From the NCBI RefSeq assembly GCF_038396755.1, contig NZ_CP149822.1, positions 2,480,001-2,544,000 of the forward strand: a DNA stretch of 64,000 nucleotides, written 5' to 3'. The notes beneath the pieces were generated by a model. It was given only the letters and a program-made list of their open reading frames with translations, was not told the DNA's origin and did no database searches. This DNA is from Chitinophaga pollutisoli (GTDB taxonomy: Bacteria; Bacteroidota; Bacteroidia; Chitinophagales; Chitinophagaceae). The position numbers were made by a program, and so were the translations under genes. Shown here one piece after another: positions 34,772 to 44,177 of the stretch. Each line of letters starts with the position of its first letter. Position 1 is the first letter of the stretch.

Positions 34772-37115
34772 ATGCTGAAATGGATATTCTCCTTCGGTCT
34801 GCTGCTGCCGATGGCAACGCAGGCCCAGGAAACCCTCATCTACCTTTCTCCTTCCGGCAACGACGCCAACCCCGGCACCAAAGCCCAACCTAAAGCCACG
34901 TTCCGCGGCGCCCGGGAAGTCTGGCGCCAATCTCCCGGCAAACCCACTAAAGTGATCCTCCGCGGAGGCACGTATTACCTGGATGCGCCCTGGGAACTCA
35001 CGCCTGCGGATAATCCGTCCGGCCAGCCCTTTACCATCTGCGCCGCTCCCGGCGAAAAACCCGTGCTCAGCGGCGCCCGCAAGGTATCCGTGAGTTGGCG
35101 GGAAGATGGAAAAGGCATCTGGAAAGCCGCCGTGCCCGCGCCCCCGATTCCATCGACCGGCTCTACATCGGCGGCAAACTGAAAATTATGGCCCGCTTTC
35201 CCAATTACGATTCCTCCGCCCGCTTCTACCACGGAACCTCCGCGGACGCGCTGTCTCCCGCGCGCATCAAAACCTGGAAAAAGCCCGAAGGCGCCATCGT
35301 GCATGCGCTCCACCGGGCGGAATGGGGCGGTTATCATTACATCGTAACCGGCGTCAACGATAAAGGAAATGCCGTACTCGAAGGCGGATGGCAAAACAAC
35401 CGCCAGATGGGCCTCCACCCCGAACACCGCTTCGTGGAAAATGTGCGGGAAGAACTCGACGCGCCCGACGAATGATATTACGACACCCACGAAAAAACAT
35501 TATACTTCCAGCCTGCAGATGGCCGCAAACCCGCCGCAGATATCGCTTACGCGCAACTGACGGAACTGCTCGCGCTAAAAGGCGGCATGGCGCAGCCCGT
35601 CAAAAACATCACCGTTCGCGGCATTACGTTCACAGGCAACGCGCGGACGTTCATGAAGACCAGGGAACCGCTCCTGCGCAGCGACTGGACTATCTACCGC
35701 GGCGGCGCCGTGCTGGTGGAAGGCGCGGAGAATTCCGCCGTCACCAATTGCTTCTTCGATGCGGTGGGCGGCAATGCAATCTTCATCAACAACTATAACC
35801 GTCATGTGCGGGCCGACAGCAACCTCATTTACCTCGCCGGCGCTTCCGGCATCGCGTTCGTTGGCAATCCCGACGCTGTGCGCTCTCCCGCGTTCGAGTA
35901 CAACGCGTTTGTACCTTACACCGAAATGGACATGACGCCGGGCCCGAAATCGGAAGATTATCCGAAAGATTGCAGCGCCAGCGACAACCTCATCCAGTTC
36001 TCCGGTGAAATCGAAAAGCAATCGGCCGGGGTGCAGATCAGCATTGCCGCAAAGATCCGCGTGGCCCATAACACGATCCACAACGTGCCGCGCGCGGGGA
36101 TCAATGTGAGCGAGGGCACCTTCGGCGGGCACCTGATTGAGCGCAACGACGTATACAACACCGTACTGGAAACCGGCGACCACGGCGCTTTCAACAGCTG
36201 GGGCCGCGACAGGTTCTGGCATCCCAACCGCCGGGCCATGGACAGCGCCACCATCAACAATCTCGCGCTCACCCAACTCGACATCACCGGCACTACCATC
36301 ATCCGTGAAAACCGTTTCCGCTGCGATCACGGCTGGGACATCGACCTGGACGACGGTTCTTCCTACTACGACATTTACGACAACGTATGCCTGAACGGCG
36401 GATTGAAACTGCGGGAAGGGTTCTTCCGGCGGGTGCATCACAACCTGATGATCAACAACACCTTCCACCCGCATGTGTGGTTCGCCAACAGCAATGATGA
36501 ATTCACGGCAAACGTCGTGACCACCGATTATAAGCCAATACAAGTGAAATCGTGGGGAAAAAAGTAGATGTGAATTTCTTCCCGGACGAGGTATCTCTGG
36601 CAGCGGCGCAAAAGCGCGGCACGGATTCGAATTCCATCGTAATCGATCTGCAATTCGTGGATTTCAAAAAAGGAGATTACCGGCTGAAACCATCCAGCAA
36701 ACCAAAATACTTCACTTACCGCGATTTCCCGGTCAGCGGTTTTGGTACGAGGATAGCCGCGTATAAAAAACTGGCCGCACCTGTTCCCTTGCCCGCCATC
36801 CTCATTTCTGCGGCTACAGGCAAAGGCGATATGATGGAATGGAAAGGCGCGAAAGTGAAGAACATCGAAGGGTTGGGCGAGCGCTCGGCCACGGGCCTGC
36901 CCGATGAAAAAGGCGCGTATTTCGTGGAGGTGCCAACATCCAGCGAGGCTCACAAGGCCGGCCTGCGCAGCAATGACGTCGTGTTACAGCTCGACGGGCA
37001 ACAGATCGCATCCGCCAAAGCTTTCTTTTCCGTGTACCAGCCCATCGCCTGGCGCACAAACCTGAAAGTGGTCGTGTTCCGCAACCAGCGCGAACAGGAG
37101 ATCGTACTGAAATAG
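34772..37115 (+). pseudogene. Right-handed beta-helix protein with C-terminal PDZ domain, broken at three sites
   Basis: Signal peptide (1-18), then ETLIYLSPSGNDANPGTK and a LRGGTYYLD motif typical of secreted beta-helix polysaccharide lyases and hydrolases (GH141-like proteins start similarly). Helix coils follow (NITVRGITFTGN, NCFFDAVGGNAIF, NDVYNTVLETGDHGAF), and the end is a PDZ domain (AHKAGLRSNDVVLQLDGQ). The frame is broken at five C (35141-35145), by TGA at 35473-35475 where Trp is expected (DAPDE-stop-YYD), and at six A (36558-36563). Repaired length would be about 780 residues. The nonsense codon is not a homopolymer error, so real decay is possible. Confidence 0.8.
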
Positions 37116-37133
37116 CAAAAGCAATTAAAGAAG

Positions 37134-37172
37134 AAGGCCGGTCTGGCAGCGATAACGCTCCGGACCGGCCTT
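37134..37172. terminator. Bidirectional intrinsic terminator
   Basis: Ten-bp stem AAGGCCGGTC with GACCGGCCTT, between the convergent beta-helix gene and glyA. Confidence 0.75.
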
Positions 37173-37196
37173 TATACATTACAAACCTTCCTGTTC

Positions 37197-38477
37197 TCAG
37201 CCCATATCGGGGTAGAGGGGGAATTGTTTCATGAATTCGTTCACTTCGCCGCGGATGCGCTGCTGAAGGCCTTCGTTGTCGGCGTCCATGAGGAGTTTGT
37301 CGATCCACTCAACGATTTGCGGCATATGGTCTTCCTGCATGCCACGGGTGGTGATGGCGGGAACGCCAACGCGGATACCAGAGGTAACGAAGGGAGATTT
37401 ATCGTCGTAGGGCACCATGTTCTTGTTGCAGGTGATGTCGGCTTGTACGAGTACGTTCTCGGCTTTCTTACCGGAGATGTTCTTGTTACGAAGGTCGATC
37501 AGCATCAGGTGGTTATCCGTGCCGCCGGAGATGATCTGGTAGCCTTTCTCCACGAACGCGCGGGACATGGATTGAGCGTTTTTGATGATCTGGCGGGCGT
37601 ATTGGTCGTAATCGTCGGAGAGGATTTCGAAGAAGGAAACCGCTTTGGCAGCGATCACGTGCTCGAGGGGGCCGCCCTGGATGCCGGGGAATACAGCCAT
37701 ATCGATCAGGTTGGACATCATGCGGATTTCGCCTTTCGGGGTTTTGAGGCCGAAGGGGTTTTCGAAGTCCTTGCCCATCATAATCATACCACCGCGGGGG
37801 CCGCGAAGGGTTTTGTGGGTGGTGGTGGTTACGAAATGGCAGTGTGCGAAGGGAGCGTTCAGCAGTCCTTTGGCGATGAGGCCCGCGGGGTGCGCGATGT
37901 CTGCCATGACGAAGGCGCCGATTTTGTCAGCGATTTCGCGGATGCGTTTGTAATCCCAGTCGCGGCTGTAAGCGGAGGCGCCGCAGATGATCAGTTTGGG
38001 TTTTTCGGCGAGGGCAACCTCTTCCATTTTATCGTATTCTACCAGGCCGGTTTCTTTGTTTACACCGTAAAATAGCGGCTGGTAAAGCTTTCCGGAGAAG
38101 TTAACGGCGGAACCGTGGGTAAGGTGGCCGCCCATGCTCAGATCCAGGCCCAGGATCTTGTCGCCCGCCTGGAGGATGGCCAGCAGCACTGCCGCGTTGG
38201 CCTGCGCACCGGAGTGGGGCTGAACGTTGGCGTATTCGATGCCGAAAATCTGTTTGGCGCGGTCGATGGCCAGCTGTTCGCTCAGGTCCACAATCTCGCA
38301 ACCGCCATAATAACGGCGGCCGGGGTAGCCCTCGGCGTACTTGTTGGTCATAACGTTGCCCATCGCTTGCATTACCTGGTGGCTCGTGAAATTCTCAGAA
38401 GCAATCAGTTCAATGCCATGGCGCTGCCTTTCCAGTTCCTGGCGGATGATATCGAAAATCTGCTGGTCTCTTTGCAT
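37197..38477 (-). CDS. glyA: Serine hydroxymethyltransferase
   Basis: 426 residues, the usual length. PLP enzyme interconverting serine and glycine with tetrahydrofolate, the main source of one-carbon units. Motifs: [10 protein letters not shown] near the N-terminus, [39 protein letters not shown] and the PLP-Lys motif [15 protein letters not shown]. Monocistronic with its own promoter. Confidence 0.98.
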   Translation of the reverse strand: MQRDQQIFDIIRQELERQRHGIELIASENFTSHQVMQAMGNVMTNKYAEGYPGRRYYGGCEIVDLSEQLAIDRAKQIFGIEYANVQPHSGAQANAAVLLAILQAGDKILGLDLSMGGHLTHGSAVNFSGKLYQPLFYGVNKETGLVEYDKMEEVALAEKPKLIICGASAYSRDWDYKRIREIADKIGAFVMADIAHPAGLIAKGLLNAPFAHCHFVTTTTHKTLRGPRGGMIMMGKDFENPFGLKTPKGEIRMMSNLIDMAVFPGIQGGPLEHVIAAKAVSFFEILSDDYDQYARQIIKNAQSMSRAFVEKGYQIISGGTDNHLMLIDLRNKNISGKKAENVLVQADITCNKNMVPYDDKSPFVTSGIRVGVPAITTRGMQEDHMPQIVEWIDKLLMDADNEGLQQRIRGEVNEFMKQFPLYPDMG

Positions 38478-38497
38478 GTGAAAGAAAATTTAAGACG

Positions 38498-38528
38498 CAA
38501 AATTAATCATCTTCCCACTAATTATAAA
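38498..38528 (-). promoter_or_regulatory. Promoter of glyA
   Basis: On the minus strand TAATTTTG (38498-38505) is a perfect -7 box and TTTA (38525-38528), three of four bases, sits 19 bases upstream. It lies 20 bases before the ATG. Confidence 0.55.
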
Positions 38529-38693
38529 CTTGGAATTGACGAAAAGACTGTCACAGCCATATTTACTAAAAGCTTAATATCTTTTTCAGCCTCAGATCCT
38601 TGTCATGTTTTTATTCCCTGTTATTCCGTAATTTGCCCGCTGAAGCAAAGTGATTAGGTTAACTGTAGCAGTGGACCATTTCAAAACCGATTC

Positions 38694-39686
38694 ATGAAGG
38701 CAATTATTCCAGTCGCGGGAGCAGGCACCAAACTGCGACCGCATACATATACGCAGCCGAAAGCGCTTATCCCGCTGGCGGGGCGAACGATCCTGAGCAT
38801 TATCGTTGACCAGCTGGTGGAATCCGGCATCCGCGAATTCGTTTTCGTGGTCGGTTATCTCGGGGAAAAGATCCAGCATTACGTAGAAAAGAAATATCCT
38901 GACCTCACCATGCACTTCGTGCAGCAGAACTCCCGCGAAGGCACCGGCCACGCCATCCTGCTCACGAAAGACGTTGTAGGGACGGACGAAGTGCTTATCG
39001 TACTGGGCGATACGATCGTGGAAGTGGATTTCAGGGAAGTGATCAACTCGCCGGTGTCGGTGCTGGGTGTGAAGAAGGTTGATGATCCCCGCAACTTCGG
39101 CGTCGCCGAGATCACGGATAACCTGTCCATCACCCGGGTGATCGAAAAACCCCAGATCCCCAAATCCAACCTCGCCCTCGTTGGCATGTACAAAATCCGG
39201 GAAACGGAACAGCTGTACAAATGCCTGGAAGATAATATCCGCATGCAGGTACGCTCGCATGACGAGTTCCAGCTCACCGATGCGCTCGAATGCATGATCC
39301 AGCACGGCGTGCAGTTCAATGCCTTCAAGGTGAATAACTGGTTCGACTGCGGCCGCAAGGAAACGCTCCTCGAAACCAACGCCACCCTGCTGAAGAAATA
39401 CAAGCTTTCCGCCAGCCCGGTGCTCCCTTACGAGAATACCATCATCATTCCCCCCGTGAGCATCGGCGAAGGCTGCAATATCAAGAACAGCATTATCGGC
39501 CCCAATGTGGCCATCGGCGATAACACCGTCATCAGTTATTCCATCGTGAAAGATTCCATCATCGGCTCGTTCAGCAACCTGTACGAAGTGGTGTTGAAAT
39601 CCTCCCTCATCGGGAGCGACGCCAATATCCGCGGGCTCAGCCAGAGCCTCAATATCGGCGACAACACGGAAATCGATCTCGGCTAA
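38694..39686 (+). CDS. Sugar-phosphate nucleotidyltransferase with beta-helix domain
   Basis: 330 residues. N-terminal nucleotidyltransferase Rossmann-like domain: GAGTKLRPHTYTQPKALIP (nucleotide-binding loop and Lys), LIVLGDTIVEVDF (metal Asp) and VKKVDDPRNFGVAEI. The C-terminal 80 residues are a left-handed beta-helix with hexapeptide repeats (IIPPVSIGEGCNIKNSIIGPNVAIG). It should join a sugar 1-phosphate to a nucleotide for cell-surface polysaccharide or nucleotide-sugar supply; the exact sugar is unclear. Fifteen bases upstream of the nitronate monooxygenase gene. Confidence 0.9.
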   Translation: MKAIIPVAGAGTKLRPHTYTQPKALIPLAGRTILSIIVDQLVESGIREFVFVVGYLGEKIQHYVEKKYPDLTMHFVQQNSREGTGHAILLTKDVVGTDEVLIVLGDTIVEVDFREVINSPVSVLGVKKVDDPRNFGVAEITDNLSITRVIEKPQIPKSNLALVGMYKIRETEQLYKCLEDNIRMQVRSHDEFQLTDALECMIQHGVQFNAFKVNNWFDCGRKETLLETNATLLKKYKLSASPVLPYENTIIIPPVSIGEGCNIKNSIIGPNVAIGDNTVISYSIVKDSIIGSFSNLYEVVLKSSLIGSDANIRGLSQSLNIGDNTEIDLG

Positions 39687-39701
39687 ACCCACTCTCAACA
39701 G

Positions 39702-40652
39702 ATGGCTGCATTTCAGAATCCAGTTACACGCCTATTCGGCATCGAATATCCCATTATCCAGGCCGGCATGATCTGGGCCAGCGGCTGGCGCCTCGCCAGT
39801 GCGGTGAGCAACGCGGGCGGCCTAGGCCTCCTTGGCGCCGGCAGCATGTACCCAAATGTGCTCCGGGAGCATATTCAGAAATGCAAAGCCGCGACCAGCA
39901 AACCTTTCGGCGTAAATGTGCCGCTTCTCTATCCCGACCTCGACCAACACATCCAAATCATCCTGGAAGAGAAAGTGCCGGTGGTATTCACTTCCGCCGG
40001 CAATCCCAAAACCTGGACGCCGCTGCTGAAAGAAAACGGGGTGAAAGTGGTGCACGTAGTGTCGAGCAGCAAGTTTGCACTAAAGAGCCAGGAAGCAGGT
40101 GTAGACGCGGTGGTGGCCGAGGGCTTTGAAGCCGGCGGGCACAACGGCCGCGAGGAAACCACCACCATGGTACTCATCCCCGCGGTGGCGGATATGGTGA
40201 AGATTCCCGTGATCGCCGCAGGTGGCATCAGCTCAGGGCGCGCCATGGCTGCGGCTTTCGCGCTGGGCGCCTCGGGCGTGCAGGTGGGCAGCCGGTTCGT
40301 GGCCACGCCGGAAGCTTCTTCCCACGAAGCATTCAAACAAGCCATCGTAAAAGCCGGAGAAGGCGATACGATGTTGTCGCTCAAACAACTGACGCCCGTG
40401 CGCCTGCTGAAAAACGCGTTCTCCGACGCGGTGAAGAAAGCCGAAGCGGAAGGTGCAGATGTACAATCTCTCAAAGATCTTTTGGGCCGGGGCCGTGCTA
40501 AAAAAGGGATGTTCGAAGGACAGCTCGAAGAAGGCGAACTGGAAATCGGCCAGGTCAGCGCCCTCATCCACCAGATCCAACCCGCGGCCGACGTCCTCCA
40601 CGACATCTGGAACGAGTTCCGCGCCACCTGTGCACGACTTGGTGCGCACTGA
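39702..40652 (+). CDS. Nitronate monooxygenase (FMN-dependent, NPD/FabK-like)
   Basis: 316 residues, FMN-binding TIM barrel. Motifs: YPIIQAGMIWASG, SNAGGLGLLGAGSM, GVNVPLLYP, AEGFEAGGHNG with the catalytic His, and IPVIAAGGISSGRAMAAAFALGA followed by GVQVGSRFVAT for flavin phosphate binding. The family oxidises alkyl nitronates and overlaps with enoyl-ACP reductase FabK, so the name is family-level. Probably cotranscribed with the nucleotidyltransferase. Confidence 0.88.
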   Translation: MAAFQNPVTRLFGIEYPIIQAGMIWASGWRLASAVSNAGGLGLLGAGSMYPNVLREHIQKCKAATSKPFGVNVPLLYPDLDQHIQIILEEKVPVVFTSAGNPKTWTPLLKENGVKVVHVVSSSKFALKSQEAGVDAVVAEGFEAGGHNGREETTTMVLIPAVADMVKIPVIAAGGISSGRAMAAAFALGASGVQVGSRFVATPEASSHEAFKQAIVKAGEGDTMLSLKQLTPVRLLKNAFSDAVKKAEAEGADVQSLKDLLGRGRAKKGMFEGQLEEGELEIGQVSALIHQIQPAADVLHDIWNEFRATCARLGAH

Positions 40653-40796
40653 TCAACATGCTTTCCCACCAACCCCAATTTCCCTGCATGCCCTTCGAAT
40701 GTAGGCAGAATTCCCACGCGCCCGGAAAAAATGTGGCCACCATTGGTAAATCATGGGGTGAGCTTCGATAAAACGTGGGGTGAAATGCAGATGCTT

Positions 40797-41043
40797 CATC
40801 CATCGTCCAATGATCCTTCAGTCATCCTTCAGGCAAACACCCTCAAATCCAAGCCAGCATTGGAGCCACTTGGAGGATCACTGAAGGATGTCAGCAGGAT
40901 GTCAGTACGGTCGCCACCCCTATCTTTCTTCGCTCATCCTTCGTTCATCCTTCGTCCATCCTTCGTCCAAACACACTCAAACCCGTACCACGAGCGAACA
41001 CCTTCGAAGGATGAACGAAGGATGTCTGTAGGATGTCAGTAGG
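40797..41043. repeat. 11-bp-period inverted repeat array, two tandem copies (locus 2)
   Basis: Copy 1: left units at 40813 and 40824 (ATCC), right units at 40875, 40886 and 40897 (GGAT). Copy 2: left units at 40936, 40947 and 40958, right units at 41009, 41020 and 41031. All steps are 11 bases and corresponding features of the two copies, including the spacer word CAAACAC, are offset by exactly 134 bases. Units are of the type GGATGTCAGTA or GGATGAACGAA. The two copies therefore arose by tandem duplication, then diverged. Confidence 0.88.
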
Positions 41044-41066
41044 TTGGGCAGCGTTTCCACCCGCTA

Positions 41067-41115
41067 AAAAAGTAAAGGGCCGTTAACTTTTTCAAGTCAA
41101 CGGCCCTTTACTTTT
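41067..41115. terminator. Bidirectional intrinsic terminator
   Basis: A stem of about 17 bp (AAAAGTAAAGGGCCGTT with its complement) flanked by A and T runs, next to the 3' end of the ABC permease gene. Confidence 0.88.
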
Positions 41116-41132
41116 ATCAAACTTATGATTGA

Positions 41133-42422
41133 CTAACTCTTCTTAAAAATCCACTTCCCCACTTCACCAAGTGTCACTTTCTTGCCATACATGAGAATCC
41201 CCGTGCGGTAGATCTTCGCCGCCACCCAGGTGGTACCCAGGAAACCGGCGATCAGCGAAAACATCGACAGCCCCAGTTGCCAGAGCGGCACCGTGCCGGG
41301 CACGCCGTACGGGATCCGCGCCATCATTACTACCGGCGACGTGAAGGGGATGATGCTGCCCCACACGGCCAGGGGGCTCGTCGGGTTCACCACCGCTTGT
41401 ATCATAATGATGATCGCTACGATGATGGGCAGCGTAATGGGGAAAGTAAGCGACTGCGCATCGTTGGGATCCTCGTTCACCAGGCTGCCCACCGCCGCGA
41501 ACAACGCCGCGTAAAAGAGGTAACCGCCCAGGAAATAGAAGAGGAACAACGGCAACAGCGACCACCAGTCGATGCTGTTGATGACCACTTCTATCTGCTC
41601 CCTGAATTTGGCGCTGGCGCTGGCCGACATGTCACCCGCTCCGCTCATATCCGCGTCGCCGCCCAGTAATGGCAGCAACAGCAGGCGCAGACAGATGATG
41701 ATACCCGTCCAGATGATGAACTGAACCAGGCCCACGCCCGCGATACCCACGATTTTGCCCATCATCAGCTGGAACGGCTTCACGCTGGACACCATCACTT
41801 CTGCGATGCGGTTGGTTTTTTCTTCCATCACACCCCGCATTACCATCATACCAAACACGAGCAACACGATATAAATAAGAAACCCGGCGACCCAGCCAAC
41901 GATGTAGGCCACGGTGGAGCTGCCTTTCTTCTCGGCGTCTCCCGCGAGGTTTTCGATGCTGATATCGGCACGGATGTCGTCCAGTTTTGATTTATCGATG
42001 CCGGCCGCTTCCATGCGCTTGTCTTCCACCACGCTTTCCAGCCGCTTTTCCATGCTGCCCCTCAGCGAGAAGGGCATCTGGCCTTTGCTGTAGTAAACGA
42101 AGGCGGGCAGGCGGTTCAGGTCCAATTTCGGGATGTGCAACAGGCCGGTATACCCCTGGTTGCGATAAGATTTCTTGAAAGTGTCCACTTTCGCGTCGAC
42201 AAATGTATAATGAATGCCTTTTTCGTCGGGGAGTTTGCCGGCGAAGTAGCCGCTTTCATCCACCACGGCCACTTTCTCATCGTTGTCGGAGCTGATGAAC
42301 ACGCCCGGCAAAATGATCATGGCGGCGAAAAAGACGGGCAACAGCAAGGTGGTCACGATGAACGACTTCTTGCGTACCCGGGTGAGGAATTCTCTTTTAA
42401 TGATGATCCAGATTTTATTCAT
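41133..42422 (-). CDS. ABC-2 type permease (NatB-like)
   Basis: 429 residues from ATG 42422 (MNKIWIIIKREFLTRVRKKSFI), which is the typical start of NatB/YhaP-like permeases. One N-terminal helix, a large extracytoplasmic domain (about 45-190), then five or six helices in the C-terminal half with the MMVMRGVMEEKTNRIAEVMVSS loop. It overlaps the preceding lipoprotein gene by eight bases. Together with the ATPase encoded at 43185-44111 it forms an exporter, possibly for sodium, drugs or proteins. Confidence 0.87.
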   Translation of the reverse strand: MNKIWIIIKREFLTRVRKKSFIVTTLLLPVFFAAMIILPGVFISSDNDEKVAVVDESGYFAGKLPDEKGIHYTFVDAKVDTFKKSYRNQGYTGLLHIPKLDLNRLPAFVYYSKGQMPFSLRGSMEKRLESVVEDKRMEAAGIDKSKLDDIRADISIENLAGDAEKKGSSTVAYIVGWVAGFLIYIVLLVFGMMVMRGVMEEKTNRIAEVMVSSVKPFQLMMGKIVGIAGVGLVQFIIWTGIIICLRLLLLPLLGGDADMSGAGDMSASASAKFREQIEVVINSIDWWSLLPLFLFYFLGGYLFYAALFAAVGSLVNEDPNDAQSLTFPITLPIIVAIIIMIQAVVNPTSPLAVWGSIIPFTSPVVMMARIPYGVPGTVPLWQLGLSMFSLIAGFLGTTWVAAKIYRTGILMYGKKVTLGEVGKWIFKKS

Positions 42423-43179
42423 GGGACTCGGAGTTAGAATTTGGGTGATATGCAACGTAAACGGAATCGGGTTCCAGGTATTTATCTTTGAGTTTCGACC
42501 GGAAGAAGGCTTCATTGCGGCGTTGTTTCATGCCGGTGGTATCGAAGGCGCCGTTCCGGAAAAGGAAGATGGCGTAATCGTTGAAAGACTCCTCGCGGCC
42601 GGTGGTATCCTCGAGATCCAGATGGCTTTCAAGTACCGCCATTCTCACTTCCAGTTCTTTTTCCCCGGAATTGAGCCAGCTGTAGGTATATTGGGCATCG
42701 CCCGCGTCGCCCCAGTTGTCGGCCACCATGATGTGGTCGTGTATTTGTGCGGTGGGTTTGTGCCATGCCCAGAGGAAGATGCGGGTGCTGGCGTATTCGC
42801 CGGGCCCTCTGACCAGCAACATTTCGTAATCACCCTGTGTGAAGCGGCCGACGGCATGATAGCCGCCGTGCGGGTTATCGGGTGATGCGTACTCGTAGAT
42901 ATGCATCCGTTCGGCGGGAAGCGTTTTCAGGTAGATGCTGTCGATCCATTTGCCCACCATGCCCAACATCGTGCCGTTGGAGTCATATCTTGGCGATTCG
43001 ATGGCTATTTCGTTCGGCTGTATTTGCGGGAACAGCTGCAGGAAGGCTTCGCCCTGCGCCAGCCGGAGGGCTTCCGAACTGTCTGCCGGCGCGGCCGTGC
43101 TGTCTGCATTGTGCTGCGTACCGGAAGCGCCTGCGCATCCGGCGGCGAAAATCATGAATAAGAATATGCAGTATTTCAT
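42415..43179 (-). CDS. Lipoprotein of unknown function in the ABC-2 operon
   Basis: 254 residues. Short signal with lipobox (FAAGC, Cys15), then a Ser/Thr/Ala-rich linker and a mixed soluble domain (ESPRYDSNGTMLGMVGKWID, RFTQGDYEMLLVRGPGEY, DHIMVADNWGDAGDAQYTYS). I do not recognise the family. It lies five bases after the ATPase stop and overlaps the permease start by eight bases, so it is probably made with the exporter and may be an accessory outer- or inner-membrane part. Confidence 0.6.
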   Translation of the reverse strand: MKYCIFLFMIFAAGCAGASGTQHNADSTAAPADSSEALRLAQGEAFLQLFPQIQPNEIAIESPRYDSNGTMLGMVGKWIDSIYLKTLPAERMHIYEYASPDNPHGGYHAVGRFTQGDYEMLLVRGPGEYASTRIFLWAWHKPTAQIHDHIMVADNWGDAGDAQYTYSWLNSGEKELEVRMAVLESHLDLEDTTGREESFNDYAIFLFRNGAFDTTGMKQRRNEAFFRSKLKDKYLEPDSVYVAYHPNSNSESHE

Positions 43180-43184
43180 GGGTA

Positions 43185-44111
43185 TCAGTTGGCCGCCACC
43201 TCCATATCCGTCGTTTTCACCTGCTGGATGAATACCTCGTGGATGGTGGGGAGGATTTCTTCGAAGTAATTGATTTGAATGCCCTGATGAATGAAGTGCC
43301 CGAGAATGTCGTTGGTGCTGCTATGCTCGTTGATCTTCACTGTGAAGCCTTTTTCATGCGTTTTCACGATGGTGAAGTGATAAGTGGCCATCTGCGCGGG
43401 GTTCGGCATTGTATCCAGCCCGATGCGGTAGAGGTGATGTTTGAAATCCTGGCGGATTTGCTTCACGGGGCCGTCGAGGACCTTCCTGCCCTTGTTCACC
43501 AACACGATATGATCGCAGATTTCTTCCACCTGTTCCATGCGGTGGGTGGAGAAGATGATGGTGGTGCCGGATTTGGCGAGCTGGAAGATCTCGTCCTGGA
43601 TCAGTTGCGAGTTGATGGGATCGAGGCCGGAGAAAGGTTCGTCGAGGATGAGCAGTTTGGGTTGATGCATGATGGTGGAGATGAACTGCACCTTTTGCTG
43701 CATGCCTTTGGAAAGCTCTTCGATTTTCTTGTTGGCCCAGGAAGTGATTTCGAACCGGCTGAACCAGTAGTCGATCTTCTGGCGGGCTTCCTGCGCCGAA
43801 AGGCCTTTGAGCTGCGCCAGGTACATAACCTGTTCGCCGACTTTCATCTTTTTATACAGCCCGCGCTCTTCCGGCATGTACCCGATATATTGTATATCGT
43901 TGCGGGGATCGAAAGGGCGGCCGTCGAAAAGAATCTCTCCGGCGTCGGGGTAAAAGATGCCGGTGATCATACGCAGGAGCGTTGTCTTGCCCGCGCCGTT
44001 GGGGCCCAGCAGCCCGAAGATGCTGCCCTTCGGGATGGAGAAGCTGATATCGTCCACCGCTTTGTGGGTGGCGTAATACTTCTTGAGGTGTTGGAGTTCC
44101 AGTACGTTCAT
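43185..44111 (-). CDS. ABC transporter ATPase (NatA-like)
   Basis: 308 residues. Walker A GLLGPNGAGKTTLLRM (about 38-53), Q-loop region YMPEERGLYKKM, signature LSKGMQQKVQF, Walker B LLILDEPFSGLDP and H-loop FSTHRMEQ. The last 80 residues form a DUF4162-type C-terminal domain found in NatA-like ATPases. First gene of the exporter module; start at MNVLELQHLKKYY, ten codons into a longer frame. Confidence 0.92.
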   Translation of the reverse strand: MNVLELQHLKKYYATHKAVDDISFSIPKGSIFGLLGPNGAGKTTLLRMITGIFYPDAGEILFDGRPFDPRNDIQYIGYMPEERGLYKKMKVGEQVMYLAQLKGLSAQEARQKIDYWFSRFEITSWANKKIEELSKGMQQKVQFISTIMHQPKLLILDEPFSGLDPINSQLIQDEIFQLAKSGTTIIFSTHRMEQVEEICDHIVLVNKGRKVLDGPVKQIRQDFKHHLYRIGLDTMPNPAQMATYHFTIVKTHEKGFTVKINEHSSTNDILGHFIHQGIQINYFEEILPTIHEVFIQQVKTTDMEVAAN

Positions 44112-44177
44112 AAGGGTGATTGACAGATGGAAATTACCCATTTACCCTATGCGCACCAAAGAAATGAGAACGAATTT

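Larger units (their letters stand above)
40653..41132. other. Convergent intergenic region with repeat arrays and terminator
   Basis: 480 bases without a gene. After about 140 ordinary bases it holds two tandem copies of an 11-bp-period inverted repeat element (40797-41043) and then a bidirectional terminator. Confidence 0.8.

Noticed and set aside
40797..41043. Insertion-sequence remnant
   Set aside because: No transposase fragment, target-site duplication or terminal repeats pairing across the region could be seen.
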